A DNA stretch of 64,000 nucleotides from Flavobacterium ustbae (GTDB lineage Bacteria > Bacteroidota > Bacteroidia > Flavobacteriales > Flavobacteriaceae), in the NCBI RefSeq assembly GCF_003946915.1, contig NZ_RPOC01000003.1:248001-312000 (forward strand). Reading direction: 5' to 3'. Of the stretch, positions 15,333 through 23,148 are shown in pieces. The notes beneath the pieces were generated by a model. The model did no database searches. It saw only the letters and a program-made list of their open reading frames with translations, and was not told the origin of the DNA. The translations under genes and the position numbers were made by a program. Each line of letters starts with the position of its first letter. Within the stretch, counting starts at the first letter, position 1.

Positions 15333-15677
15333 TTACTGGTTTACAAAAATAGAATCGATAAAAGCATAATCGTCTTCTATTTCTTTATTATAGATTGTTG
15401 TGTAAAAAGCTGTGTAGTTAAGTGTTGATTGATATTCATTATAATTTTTAGATATAAGATTATCTCTTAGCTTTTTTAGTTCTTCCAGATTTTTAATTTC
15501 ACCTTTCAATAATTTTTCTAACATTTCCTTATTTAATTTCAAACTTCTAAAGTTATTTTTAATCGCCCAATCACTTTGTACAAAATCTTGATATGATCTC
15601 GCCACTGTGAGTGTTTCAATATGGTAAGTTCTACTCAATTTGATTGTGTGTACGAACGTGACGCTCGAACTAGTCAT
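15333..15677 (-). CDS. Orphan toxin C-terminal domain (duplicated effector tip)
   Basis: 114 aa. From about residue 30 to the end it is homologous to the last ~95 residues of the effector encoded at 16471-17958: SDWAIKNNFRSLKLNKEMLEKLLKGE against SYWAIDKEFRFIYVSKEMLD, and FIDSIFVNQ against IVDSIFINV. The first 25 residues do not match and there is no VgrG-binding or membrane part. This is the layout of orphan toxin tips in polymorphic toxin loci, where a displaced C-terminus is kept behind its immunity gene. ATG start at 15677; it follows the immunity gene by 8 bases. Confidence 0.75.
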   Translation of the reverse strand: MTSSSVTFVHTIKLSRTYHIETLTVARSYQDFVQSDWAIKNNFRSLKLNKEMLEKLLKGEIKNLEELKKLRDNLISKNYNEYQSTLNYTAFYTTIYNKEIEDDYAFIDSIFVNQ

Positions 15678-15685
15678 ATGCTTAT

Positions 15686-16399
15686 TTAAAAATCATTTAA
15701 TAAAACTTTAATATTAGTTCTTCCAGCTTTAAGTAAATATTCTACTTGTTCCTGCTTATTTAAACATTTCAATGAATCAATAACTTTTACATGTTTTTGT
15801 TTTTTATCATTAAGTTTAGCCATTATATATTCTGGCATAAATCGATATGCTGAATTTTCAAAATTCACATTAAATCTTTTTTTATTATTGACCTCATAGA
15901 GGCTGTCTATATATTTTTTACTAATTTTGATATCATAAGTTATCTTCAAATCACTCAATTGTTTTTGAATCAAATCAAAATCTTTATTTCCGATTTTGTA
16001 TTTAATAGGCACGCCTTTAAAATAATAGAAAGTCCGTTTTGTAAATGGAAAAATTGTTTTTCTATATTTATATCTTAGATAATTAATTTCAGAATCTCTT
16101 TCAAAATTATTTGTAATTTCAAATCCATCTTTATTAAAAATCAAATTTCTATAAATAGGTGAGTTTCTGGCATAATTTTCATCATCTATTCTCTCTATAT
16201 TAATTAATCTAAGTGTATTGTTTGAAATTATTATTTTATAAGGTATATAAATCATTAAACTGTCGCCAAAAGGCATTTTCTTGCAATCATGATTATATTC
16301 TCTATCATTAAAAACAGTAATAGAATTTTGAAAATAAGAATAGGCTACATATATAAATACTAGAGATAATATAGCGATTAAAAAAATTTTTTTTTTCAT
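15686..16399 (-). CDS. Probable immunity protein for the T6SS effector
   Basis: 237 aa, one N-terminal membrane helix (about residues 4-22) and a periplasmic domain; paralogue of the 14000 gene. The start codon is followed by AAA AAA AAA ATT TTT TTA, and a 24-nt poly(A) tract lies 12 nt before the ATG, so both ends of the start region are slippage-prone. It follows the effector gene by 71 bases and precedes the orphan toxin tip by 8 bases. That order (effector, immunity, orphan tip) is the basis for the immunity call; there is no direct sequence proof. Confidence 0.7.
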   Translation of the reverse strand: MKKKIFLIAILSLVFIYVAYSYFQNSITVFNDREYNHDCKKMPFGDSLMIYIPYKIIISNNTLRLINIERIDDENYARNSPIYRNLIFNKDGFEITNNFERDSEINYLRYKYRKTIFPFTKRTFYYFKGVPIKYKIGNKDFDLIQKQLSDLKITYDIKISKKYIDSLYEVNNKKRFNVNFENSAYRFMPEYIMAKLNDKKQKHVKVIDSLKCLNKQEQVEYLLKAGRTNIKVLLNDF

Positions 16400-16411
16400 T
16401 GGATACTTCTA

Positions 16412-16435
16412 TTTTTTTTTTTTTTTTTTTTTTTT
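16412..16435 (-). repeat. 24-nt homopolymer before the immunity gene
   Basis: An uninterrupted run of 24 T on the plus strand, thus 24 A in the mRNA, ends 12 nt upstream of the immunity ATG. Such a run could vary in length by slippage and change translation or transcription of the immunity gene; it could also be an assembly artefact. Confidence 0.9.
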
Positions 16436-16470
16436 AACTTTGTGGGAACAAAATAAATAACAAAATCTCT

Positions 16471-17958
16471 TTAAACATTAATAAAAATGCTGTCTACTAT
16501 TGTAAATATTTTCTTCGTAGATTCATCGTACATATTGTGAGTAGCAACTACATAACTTTTATCAGTTTGATCCATATTATTTAATTTTATAAATTCATCT
16601 TTTGTTTTAAATTTTCCTTTTAAAAGATTGTCCAGCATTTCTTTGCTTACATAAATAAATCTAAACTCTTTATCTATTGCCCAATAACTACTAATAAAAT
16701 TTTGTGCATTCTTTAATCCCTTAGCTTTTGCGTTTTGCCAATCTGCCCACATACTTTCGTCAACAATATCATTCGATTCTTTAAGCGAACCTTTTACCAT
16801 CCAGCCTATCACTTCTACACCGAAAGCAAATACAGCCAATTGAGGCACAAACCCAACAAAAGTAGATAACGAAGGCATATTAAATTTTTCGTTGCTGCTT
16901 AGTTCCGGAATCATTTCCTTCATTTCTTTCAATATCTCAATCTGCTCATAGACTTTAGCGGCTTCTTTAGCAAATTTTATAACTTTAGTTCCAAAATTCT
17001 TCACAGCTAGTTTTCCTCTCGCTTCAATTGGCACTTCAATTATATTTTCATCAATGTAAATCTGAGAGGCATTTTTTCTAGTATAAAAAAAACTAGTCAT
17101 TTCTTCTACTTCATAATTTGCAGATTCCAATTTATTGGTTTCAAGGTTGATCGCTTCATTATAAATTTCTCTTTTAAATTTATTTATGTCTGCCTGAAAT
17201 TTAAAAGTGGTTATGGTTCGAAGTCTAATGGTCGAAAACTTTTTAATTGTACCATCAGAAAGTTTGTCAATGGCGTAGACGATAATAGAACCATTGTTTG
17301 CATAGATTTCTGGCAGTCCGTATCTTTTGTCGCTTATAGCCGGCTTTATAAACAAAGTTGTTTTAGAACGATATACATCAAGTATATTATTTTTAGATTT
17401 CCAGTAAGTATTATGGTATTTCCAAGTCCAATAAAATTCAAGACAGCTATTTACGCTTAATTTTTCATCTTTTTTAATATCAATATCCCATTTTGGGTTC
17501 AAATATAGTTCTATTGTTATTCTGTGCTGTCCGTTTACATTTCTCACCATAGCGGTTTTGTAAACCCTTTTTCCGTCCAATTTTGCATCATCAAATATGG
17601 TGAGGTCATTAAAAGGGTTGTCCTTGTCCCAAAGCTGAAATGTTATGCTTGTACCAACTGGAATACTCTCACTTACGTTCAACTGAAAATAAACGGTCTC
17701 TTCTAAATAGGCTTTTGGCCAGTTAGAATCCTGCTCTGGCATATTCCTTATTCCTTCATAGTCTGGACTCCACCAGCCTGAGAAAGCTTTTTGTGGTTCT
17801 TCACTAATTGGTCTAGCCTCAGGTTCTCCATAGCTATATTCAGGGGCATTATACTCAATGCGCCCGTTTGAGTTTATTTCGATTTCATTGGCAAATTCTT
17901 TCGAAACTCCTCTGGTAATATAAGTTGCATTACCGCCAACACGTCTTGTTTTGGTCAT
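16471..17958 (-). CDS. T6SS cargo effector with variable C-terminal toxin domain
   Basis: 495 aa. The N-terminus (TKTRRVGGNATYITRG, then EINSNGRIEYNAPEYSYGEP) has the form I know from Bacteroidota T6SS-associated cargo proteins. Residues about 60-290 are beta-rich; a hydrophobic segment near 370-395 (FVGFVPQLAVFAFGVEVIGW) could insert in a membrane; the last ~95 residues are the part duplicated in the orphan gene at 15333. The gene lies 27 bases after vgrG, so VgrG is its likely carrier. No PAAR motif and no known catalytic motif were seen, so the toxic activity is unknown. Membrane action is one possibility given the hydrophobic stretch. Confidence 0.75.
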   Translation of the reverse strand: MTKTRRVGGNATYITRGVSKEFANEIEINSNGRIEYNAPEYSYGEPEARPISEEPQKAFSGWWSPDYEGIRNMPEQDSNWPKAYLEETVYFQLNVSESIPVGTSITFQLWDKDNPFNDLTIFDDAKLDGKRVYKTAMVRNVNGQHRITIELYLNPKWDIDIKKDEKLSVNSCLEFYWTWKYHNTYWKSKNNILDVYRSKTTLFIKPAISDKRYGLPEIYANNGSIIVYAIDKLSDGTIKKFSTIRLRTITTFKFQADINKFKREIYNEAINLETNKLESANYEVEEMTSFFYTRKNASQIYIDENIIEVPIEARGKLAVKNFGTKVIKFAKEAAKVYEQIEILKEMKEMIPELSSNEKFNMPSLSTFVGFVPQLAVFAFGVEVIGWMVKGSLKESNDIVDESMWADWQNAKAKGLKNAQNFISSYWAIDKEFRFIYVSKEMLDNLLKGKFKTKDEFIKLNNMDQTDKSYVVATHNMYDESTKKIFTIVDSIFINV

Positions 17959-17985
17959 TTCTTGAGTTTGTTATATGCTGTCAAT

Positions 17986-19800
17986 TTAATTTTGTCTTGT
18001 ATCTTCGGAACTATTGTTCTTGATAGTTTTATCCGAATGAAATTCATGTCCATTTTCACTTTGAACAATACTTTTTCCAGCAACGATATAATTTTTATCC
18101 TTTTTAATATCTGAATTTAGGTTGCCTTCAATATCTTCATGACAATCGCCAAAGACTTTAAGTAGATTATCTCCTCCAACATTTGTATGTAGAATGCCTC
18201 CAACATTAGTCGATTTATTAGTAAGAGCACTTTCAGAAATATTCTGCCCCGCGCTTGTGCTAATATTTCTGCCTGCATTTACAATAAAATCTTCTCCAGC
18301 CTCAAACTCTATATTTTTTGGCGCTTTAAATTTGATGTTTCCGTCACCGTGAATTACCGCTATGGTTTGTCCTTTCTGGCTTTCAATAGTCACATCTCCT
18401 GTTTCATCATTAGAAATAATTCGATTGCCGCTACGGGTTTGTATTACTTTTAAGTCATTTTGCGGAGTTTCGTAACCAGAAGTAGCAGCACCATTATAAT
18501 GTGTTCCCATTACATAAGGACATTCAAAGTTACCACCTTCAAAACCTACCAAAACTTCTTCGCCGATTTCAGGAATAAAATAAAATCCTTTTCCTCTACC
18601 TGAGTGGGGCTGTATCATTCTCATCCAGTCGCTTTCATTGTATCTGTGACCCCAGTAATATTCAACTTTTATGCGTCCCATTTTTTCTGGATCGTTGTTA
18701 TCTACTACTCTGGCAGGCTGACTATCAGCAGAAGCAAATATTCCTGCATCAGTATAATGCGGAACAGCGACCTCTGCAGGAATTGCTTTAAACTCACAAC
18801 TATAATTGCCGTTTACCTCAGAATAGTGGTGAACTTCTATAGCTATCAGCTCGTGTTCGACGGTTTTGTTCTGAATCGTAAAAACCTGTCCCACACCGAT
18901 GGGATAATATGAAATTCCGCCGTAAAAAACGCTATTGGCATCCCGAGAAGCTGTCTCTAGCCTGATCATTTCATCAATTTCTTCTTTATTGTTGGCGTTA
19001 TTGGTATAAGCGCCTATGCTTAAATCTCTTCGAGTTATAGACCCCTGATTAAACACTGCAGAGACCGAAAATCTGTCTCTGTTGGCAGATGATGATTTTT
19101 CAGCACTGTTTTTAATACTTTTAGCAGTGTTATAATCATAACTTCCCAATGATGCCAAATGGGAGGCAAGCTTGGTTTTTATTCTAAACTGATGTAGTGA
19201 AGATCCGTTAATGAGCTTTACCTTACTAGCTTTAGTTTGGCCAAACTGCATTCTCATTCCGTCAAAATAGTACCATTGTCCGTACCGTGCAGAAAGCCTT
19301 TTCATAAAATTAAAGCTTGTTTCATTATACTGAGCTTTATTACTGAATACTTTGGTATGAGTTGGTACAATAGCATCACGCTGATAAAATTCTCCAGAAC
19401 TTGTTTCGGCAAAGATTTCAAGAGCGATTTGTTGCAGGTTTTTATTCATAAATATTCTAGATTTCTTCAGATCATCCAGAAGTACCGTATGGCTTATTCC
19501 ATAAACATGAAGCCCTGCTGGACTCCCGTGAAGATCTATAGATTCTAAACCGTTGATAATTCCTTTGCACATCAGTTTGATTCCATTGACTTTAAAAGTA
19601 AAAATCACTTCACTGCCATTATATTTACTGATTGCTTTTTCTTGGTCTTCAGGTTCTATAACTGCCTTGCCGGTGTACTGCCATACAAAAGAAAAATAAT
19701 GGTGGTCGGCCATTTGTTGCGAAAGCTTCAAATCATAATAAATAATATTTTTTTCGAAGGAACTAATCGAAATATGAACCTGCTCTGAAAATTTGGACAT
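17986..19800 (-). CDS. vgrG: Type VI secretion VgrG spike protein
   Basis: 604 aa from the ATG at 19800, which I prefer: the open frame reaches 19923 but the extra 41 residues are hydrophobic, A/T-coded and not VgrG-like, while the protein proper starts MSKFSEQVHISISSFEKN. The gp27-like part spans about 1-350 (HYFSFVWQYTG, ETSFNFMKRLSARYGQWYYFDG), the OB/gp5 part follows (RVVDNNDPEKMGRIKVEYYW, MIQPHSGRGKGFYFIPEIGE), and the C-terminus is a beta-helix needle with repeated GxN/GGxL units. It heads the effector cassette. The T6SS core genes are not in this window. VgrG assembles the spike tip that carries the cargo into neighbouring cells. Confidence 0.9.
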   Translation of the reverse strand: MSKFSEQVHISISSFEKNIIYYDLKLSQQMADHHYFSFVWQYTGKAVIEPEDQEKAISKYNGSEVIFTFKVNGIKLMCKGIINGLESIDLHGSPAGLHVYGISHTVLLDDLKKSRIFMNKNLQQIALEIFAETSSGEFYQRDAIVPTHTKVFSNKAQYNETSFNFMKRLSARYGQWYYFDGMRMQFGQTKASKVKLINGSSLHQFRIKTKLASHLASLGSYDYNTAKSIKNSAEKSSSANRDRFSVSAVFNQGSITRRDLSIGAYTNNANNKEEIDEMIRLETASRDANSVFYGGISYYPIGVGQVFTIQNKTVEHELIAIEVHHYSEVNGNYSCEFKAIPAEVAVPHYTDAGIFASADSQPARVVDNNDPEKMGRIKVEYYWGHRYNESDWMRMIQPHSGRGKGFYFIPEIGEEVLVGFEGGNFECPYVMGTHYNGAATSGYETPQNDLKVIQTRSGNRIISNDETGDVTIESQKGQTIAVIHGDGNIKFKAPKNIEFEAGEDFIVNAGRNISTSAGQNISESALTNKSTNVGGILHTNVGGDNLLKVFGDCHEDIEGNLNSDIKKDKNYIVAGKSIVQSENGHEFHSDKTIKNNSSEDTRQN

Positions 19801-19993
19801 GAGGTCTAGTTTTAAATTGGTTAATCTTAAATAAAAGTAGTAATTTCTTACTTTTATGAATTTAAAGAAAACCATTGCTTTTACATAGACACTAAAAGTT
19901 TTATTTATATCAAAATAAGACAAGTTTTAATAGAAAGACTTTTAGATTATTTATAATTCAAAACTTTTTTATAAAAGCATTCTTTTATAAACA

Positions 19994-20025
19994 AAAAAAC
20001 GGCCGTCTTCTCAGACAGCCGTTTT
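19994..20025 (-). terminator. Terminator of the acyl-CoA synthetase gene
   Basis: AAAACGGCcGTCT and AGACaGCCGTTTT form a 12-bp stem with one mismatch around a TCTC loop (stem about 19997-20024), with A and T runs on both sides, so it could work in both directions. Confidence 0.85.
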
Positions 20026-20047
20026 ACTTTTGGTTATATTATTTTGA

Positions 20048-21826
20048 TTAATTGTTTCCGTAGATTTTTCCGTAAAGATCTTTATAGATTTCTTTAATGA
20101 TTTTACGTTTTAATTTTAGAGTAGGAGTAAGTTGTCCACCATCTATAGACCAAACGTCTGGAGTTAATTCAAAACGTTTGATTTGTTCCCAATGTCCAAA
20201 TTTTTTATTGATTTCTTCAACTTCAGCATCAATACGTTTAATTACTTGCGGATTGGAAGCGATTTCGGCTGTGGAATTTCCTAAACTAATTTTGTGAATT
20301 TTAGCCCATTCTTTTACAAATTCAAAGTTTGGCTGAATAAAAGCACTTGGCATTTTTTCGCCCTCCCCAATAACCATAATCTGCTCAATAAAACGAGATT
20401 GTTTCATTGCATTTTCGATCAATTGAGGTGCGATATATTTACCACCAGAAGTTTTGAACATTTCTTTTTTACGATCGGTAATCTTCAAGAAGCCTTCGCT
20501 GTCAATTTCTCCAATATCTCCCGTATGAAAATAACCATCAATTAGCGCTTCTGCTGTTTTCTCTGGATCTTTATAATAGCCCAACATTACATTTGGCCCT
20601 TTACATAAGATTTCTCCATCTTGGGCAATTTTAACTTCAACGTTGCGAATCACTTTTCCGACAGTTCCAATCTTAAATCCTTTATTTCTCTGGTCATTTA
20701 CTGCAATTACGGGTGAAGTTTCAGAGAGTCCGTAACCTTCCATTACTGGAATTTCTGCGGCAGCAAAAACTCTCGTTAAACGTGGCTGTAATGCAGCACT
20801 TCCAGAAACCATTAAATCTAAATTTCCGCCCAAACCTTCTTTCCATTTGCTGAAAATTAGTTTGCGGGCAATTTTTAATTGAAATTCATACCAAGCACCG
20901 TTGGCCCCGTATGGTTCATATCTTAAACCTAAATCAATTGCCCAGAAAAATAGTTTTTTCTTGATTCCGGTTAAGTCAGCACCTTTTGCATAAATTTTAT
21001 CGTAAACCTTCTCTAAAAGTCTCGGTACAGCAGTAATAACTGTTGGACGAACTTCTTTTAAGTTATCGCTGATTTTTTCTATTGATTCTCCAAAATATAC
21101 CGAAACACCATAATATTGATAGATGTACAAAATCATTCTCTCAAAAATATGGCAGATTGGTAAGAAACTCAAAGCTGTACTTTTTCCTGGATCAAACGGA
21201 ATTCTTGGCGCGCTGTCTAGTACGTTTGAAACTATATTTTTATGAGAAAGCATTACACCTTTTGGTCTTCCTGTTGTTCCTGAGGTATAAATAATAGTTG
21301 CCAGATCGTCGGTCTGAATACTGTCTTTTCTAGCTTCTACTTCGTTTTGGTTACTTTCGTCCTCACCAGCCAAAAGTAAATCTGTCCAATGTTTGCATCC
21401 ATCAATTTCGTCAAATGAATACACTTCTTTTAAAGTTGGAACATTTGCTTTAATAGCATTTACTTTCTTTAATACTTCTGTATCAGAAACAAAACAGTAA
21501 ATACTGCCACTATGATTTAAAATATATTCGTAGTCTTCTTCTGCAATTGTTGGATAAATAGGGACATTTTGAGCACCAGTCTGCAAAATACCAATATCCA
21601 TTATATTCCACTCCGTTCTATTGTTGGAAGTAATTAAAGCTATTTTATCATCTTTCTGAACGCCCATGCGTAATAATGCTCTAGAAATAGCATTTGCTTT
21701 TGCAATATATTCTTGGCTAGATGTTTTCTCCCAGGCTCCATTTTTTTTGGTTGCGAGAGCAACTGGAAGGTTGTAAGTTTCTTGTTGATAATAGGGAAAA
21801 TCAAAAAGGCGTGTGATTGAAACCAT
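20048..21826 (-). CDS. fadD: Long-chain acyl-CoA synthetase (AMP-forming)
   Basis: 592 aa, ANL superfamily. The phosphate-binding motif YTSGTTGRPKGVMLSHKN lies at about 182-200, the ATP/substrate motif EGYGLSETSPV at about 365-375, and the C-terminal hinge TGDIGEIDSEGFLKITDRKKE at about 440-460 with the catalytic Lys region GGKYIAPQLIEN. The length and the FxxDGWFHTGD-like block (here DGYFHTGD) fit long-chain fatty acid CoA ligases, which prime fatty acids for degradation or lipid synthesis. It stands alone with its own terminator. The gene symbol is given at the family level only. Confidence 0.9.
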   Translation of the reverse strand: MVSITRLFDFPYYQQETYNLPVALATKKNGAWEKTSSQEYIAKANAISRALLRMGVQKDDKIALITSNNRTEWNIMDIGILQTGAQNVPIYPTIAEEDYEYILNHSGSIYCFVSDTEVLKKVNAIKANVPTLKEVYSFDEIDGCKHWTDLLLAGEDESNQNEVEARKDSIQTDDLATIIYTSGTTGRPKGVMLSHKNIVSNVLDSAPRIPFDPGKSTALSFLPICHIFERMILYIYQYYGVSVYFGESIEKISDNLKEVRPTVITAVPRLLEKVYDKIYAKGADLTGIKKKLFFWAIDLGLRYEPYGANGAWYEFQLKIARKLIFSKWKEGLGGNLDLMVSGSAALQPRLTRVFAAAEIPVMEGYGLSETSPVIAVNDQRNKGFKIGTVGKVIRNVEVKIAQDGEILCKGPNVMLGYYKDPEKTAEALIDGYFHTGDIGEIDSEGFLKITDRKKEMFKTSGGKYIAPQLIENAMKQSRFIEQIMVIGEGEKMPSAFIQPNFEFVKEWAKIHKISLGNSTAEIASNPQVIKRIDAEVEEINKKFGHWEQIKRFELTPDVWSIDGGQLTPTLKLKRKIIKEIYKDLYGKIYGNN

Positions 21827-22003
21827 GTTTAATATATTGAATTTTATTGCAAATTAAATAAAATTTAGGTATGATTTTCAGTTTTGTAAAATTTAATGGG
21901 AAAAATTATATAGACTATTAAAAATCAACGAAAACGTTTTCTTTTTTGCTGTAAAATTTCTAAAAAATCAAGAAAAATTTAATTTGGAAAAGCTTTTTTA
22001 TGG

Positions 22004-22438
22004 CTATTGTACATTATAATCCTCATATATTTTTACTCTTTCGCCCATTAAAAACATTTTTTTCTTGGCAAAATGAATAGAAAATTGAGAGTAATACCAT
22101 TCTTCTCCATCAGTTGGTCTGTACCAAAATGTGTAAGAAGCACTATTGAAACCTTCTTTAAAAACAGGAACGCCTTCTTCTGTACATTCTATTCCCCAAT
22201 TGATTTTTTGTTTGCTTAAATCTTCTGATTGAATATAACCAGTTCCATCTGGATTTAATACTGTAATGGGGTCTTTTTGACCTATCGGTGCAAAAGTTCC
22301 AGAAACTGGATATCCAATTGTGGTGGTAATAAATCGGTCTTTTGAGTTGTGTTTAATCTGATTTACTTCAACTTGGGCATTTGATTGTAACGCAGTAAAG
22401 AAAATACTGCAGATAAAAAGTAGTTTTAAAAATTTCAT
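22004..22438 (-). CDS. Secreted hypothetical protein
   Basis: 144 aa with a clear signal peptide (MKFLKLLFICSIFFTALQSNAQ, cleavage near 22). The mature part has aromatic-rich beta segments (YTFWYRPTDGEEWYYSQFSIHF) and a central GTGYIQSEDLSKQ. I do not recognise the family. Single gene, 175 bases before the acyl-CoA synthetase start; the flanking DNA 22439-22720 shows no other gene or strong signal. Confidence 0.7.
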   Translation of the reverse strand: MKFLKLLFICSIFFTALQSNAQVEVNQIKHNSKDRFITTTIGYPVSGTFAPIGQKDPITVLNPDGTGYIQSEDLSKQKINWGIECTEEGVPVFKEGFNSASYTFWYRPTDGEEWYYSQFSIHFAKKKMFLMGERVKIYEDYNVQ

Positions 22439-22720
22439 TCTCTGTAGGTTTTTGTTTTTGGGCTTTAAAAAATCTAATGGCTGATTTCGTTGGCTAATAT
22501 AGTTTAATTACACTAGCAATAAGAACGAAAAATCTTCGGAATCGAATATTATATGTTATTTTTTTGATTTAATAACTACATTTAAAAAAGGTGTTTTTTC
22601 CCCGTTTAAAAACAGGAATTTCTATTGGCTGGTTGTGAATTGCATCTGCTAATTTTATCCTATTAAAAAAATGCGGAAGCCGAAAAGCAGATGAGTAGGC
22701 ATTATTTAAAATAAAATAAA

Positions 22721-23005
22721 ATGGAAACAGCTTTCTTTTTAGCAATGGGATGGTGCGGTACCAAATATCCTGGATGGTGGAAACGTTTTTTTAAAAATCC
22801 TCCGTTACCGCCAGACCCAGAGCCTTGGTGGATTATAGGAACAATTGGCTTGGGGTTAATAGCTGGTCTTGCCGGCGGAACATTCTTTAGCAATGCAATT
22901 CGTGAAAGCCAATTTTTCTCTGGACAAAATGCTATTGCATCTGGTTTATTTGCCTTCGGCACAGCAAGCGTTGTAACAGGAGTGGCTACAGCTTTTAAAC
23001 GTTAA
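22721..23005 (+). CDS. Small Gly-rich membrane protein
   Basis: 94 aa. A basic, aromatic and Pro-rich N-terminal part (WWKRFFKNPPLPPDPEPWW, 18-36) is followed by one or two hydrophobic Gly/Ala-rich segments (IIGTIGLGLIAGLAGGTFF, 37-55, and GLFAFGTASVVTGVATAF near the end). This is the outline of a small inner-membrane protein of unknown role. The start ATG at 22721 follows an A-rich stretch and a terminator hairpin follows the stop. No family recognised. Confidence 0.7.
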   Translation: METAFFLAMGWCGTKYPGWWKRFFKNPPLPPDPEPWWIIGTIGLGLIAGLAGGTFFSNAIRESQFFSGQNAIASGLFAFGTASVVTGVATAFKR

Positions 23006-23011
23006 AAATGC

Positions 23012-23034
23012 CTCGACTTAGGGATAGCGTCGAG
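23012..23034 (+). terminator. Hairpin after the small membrane protein gene
   Basis: CTCGAC (23012-23017) pairs with GTCGAG (23029-23034), followed by ATATTTT. Moderate terminator. Confidence 0.6.
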
Positions 23035-23042
23035 ATATTTTC

Positions 23043-23102
23043 TGCCACGAATTGCACGAATTGACATGAATTAATTTGTGTAAATTCGTGCAATTCGTGG
23101 CA
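23043..23102. repeat. Perfect 20-bp inverted repeat
   Basis: TGCCACGAATTGCACGAATT (23043-23062) and its exact reverse complement (23083-23102) flank a 20-base loop. The GCCAC...GTGGC ends recur in other intergenic hairpins of this window (28844-28949, 42291-42432), so this is one member of a dispersed repeat family. Confidence 0.9.
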
Positions 23103-23133
23103 AAAAAAAAGCACTTGATAATTCAAGCGCTTT
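23103..23133 (-). terminator. Terminator of purL
   Basis: On the minus strand AAGCGCTTGA pairs with TCAAGTGCTT (one G-U type mismatch) around a short loop and is followed by nine T. It lies 16 bases after the purL stop. Confidence 0.85.
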
Positions 23134-23148
23134 AATTATAAAATATTT

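Noticed and set aside
15333..15677. Frameshifted end of the effector gene
   Set aside because: The fragment is separated from the effector by an intact immunity gene and has its own ATG, so it is an orphan tip, not a frameshift.
19801..19923. Longer VgrG start
   Set aside because: Adds 41 residues that are A/T-coded and hydrophobic; the VgrG domain begins at the ATG at 19800.
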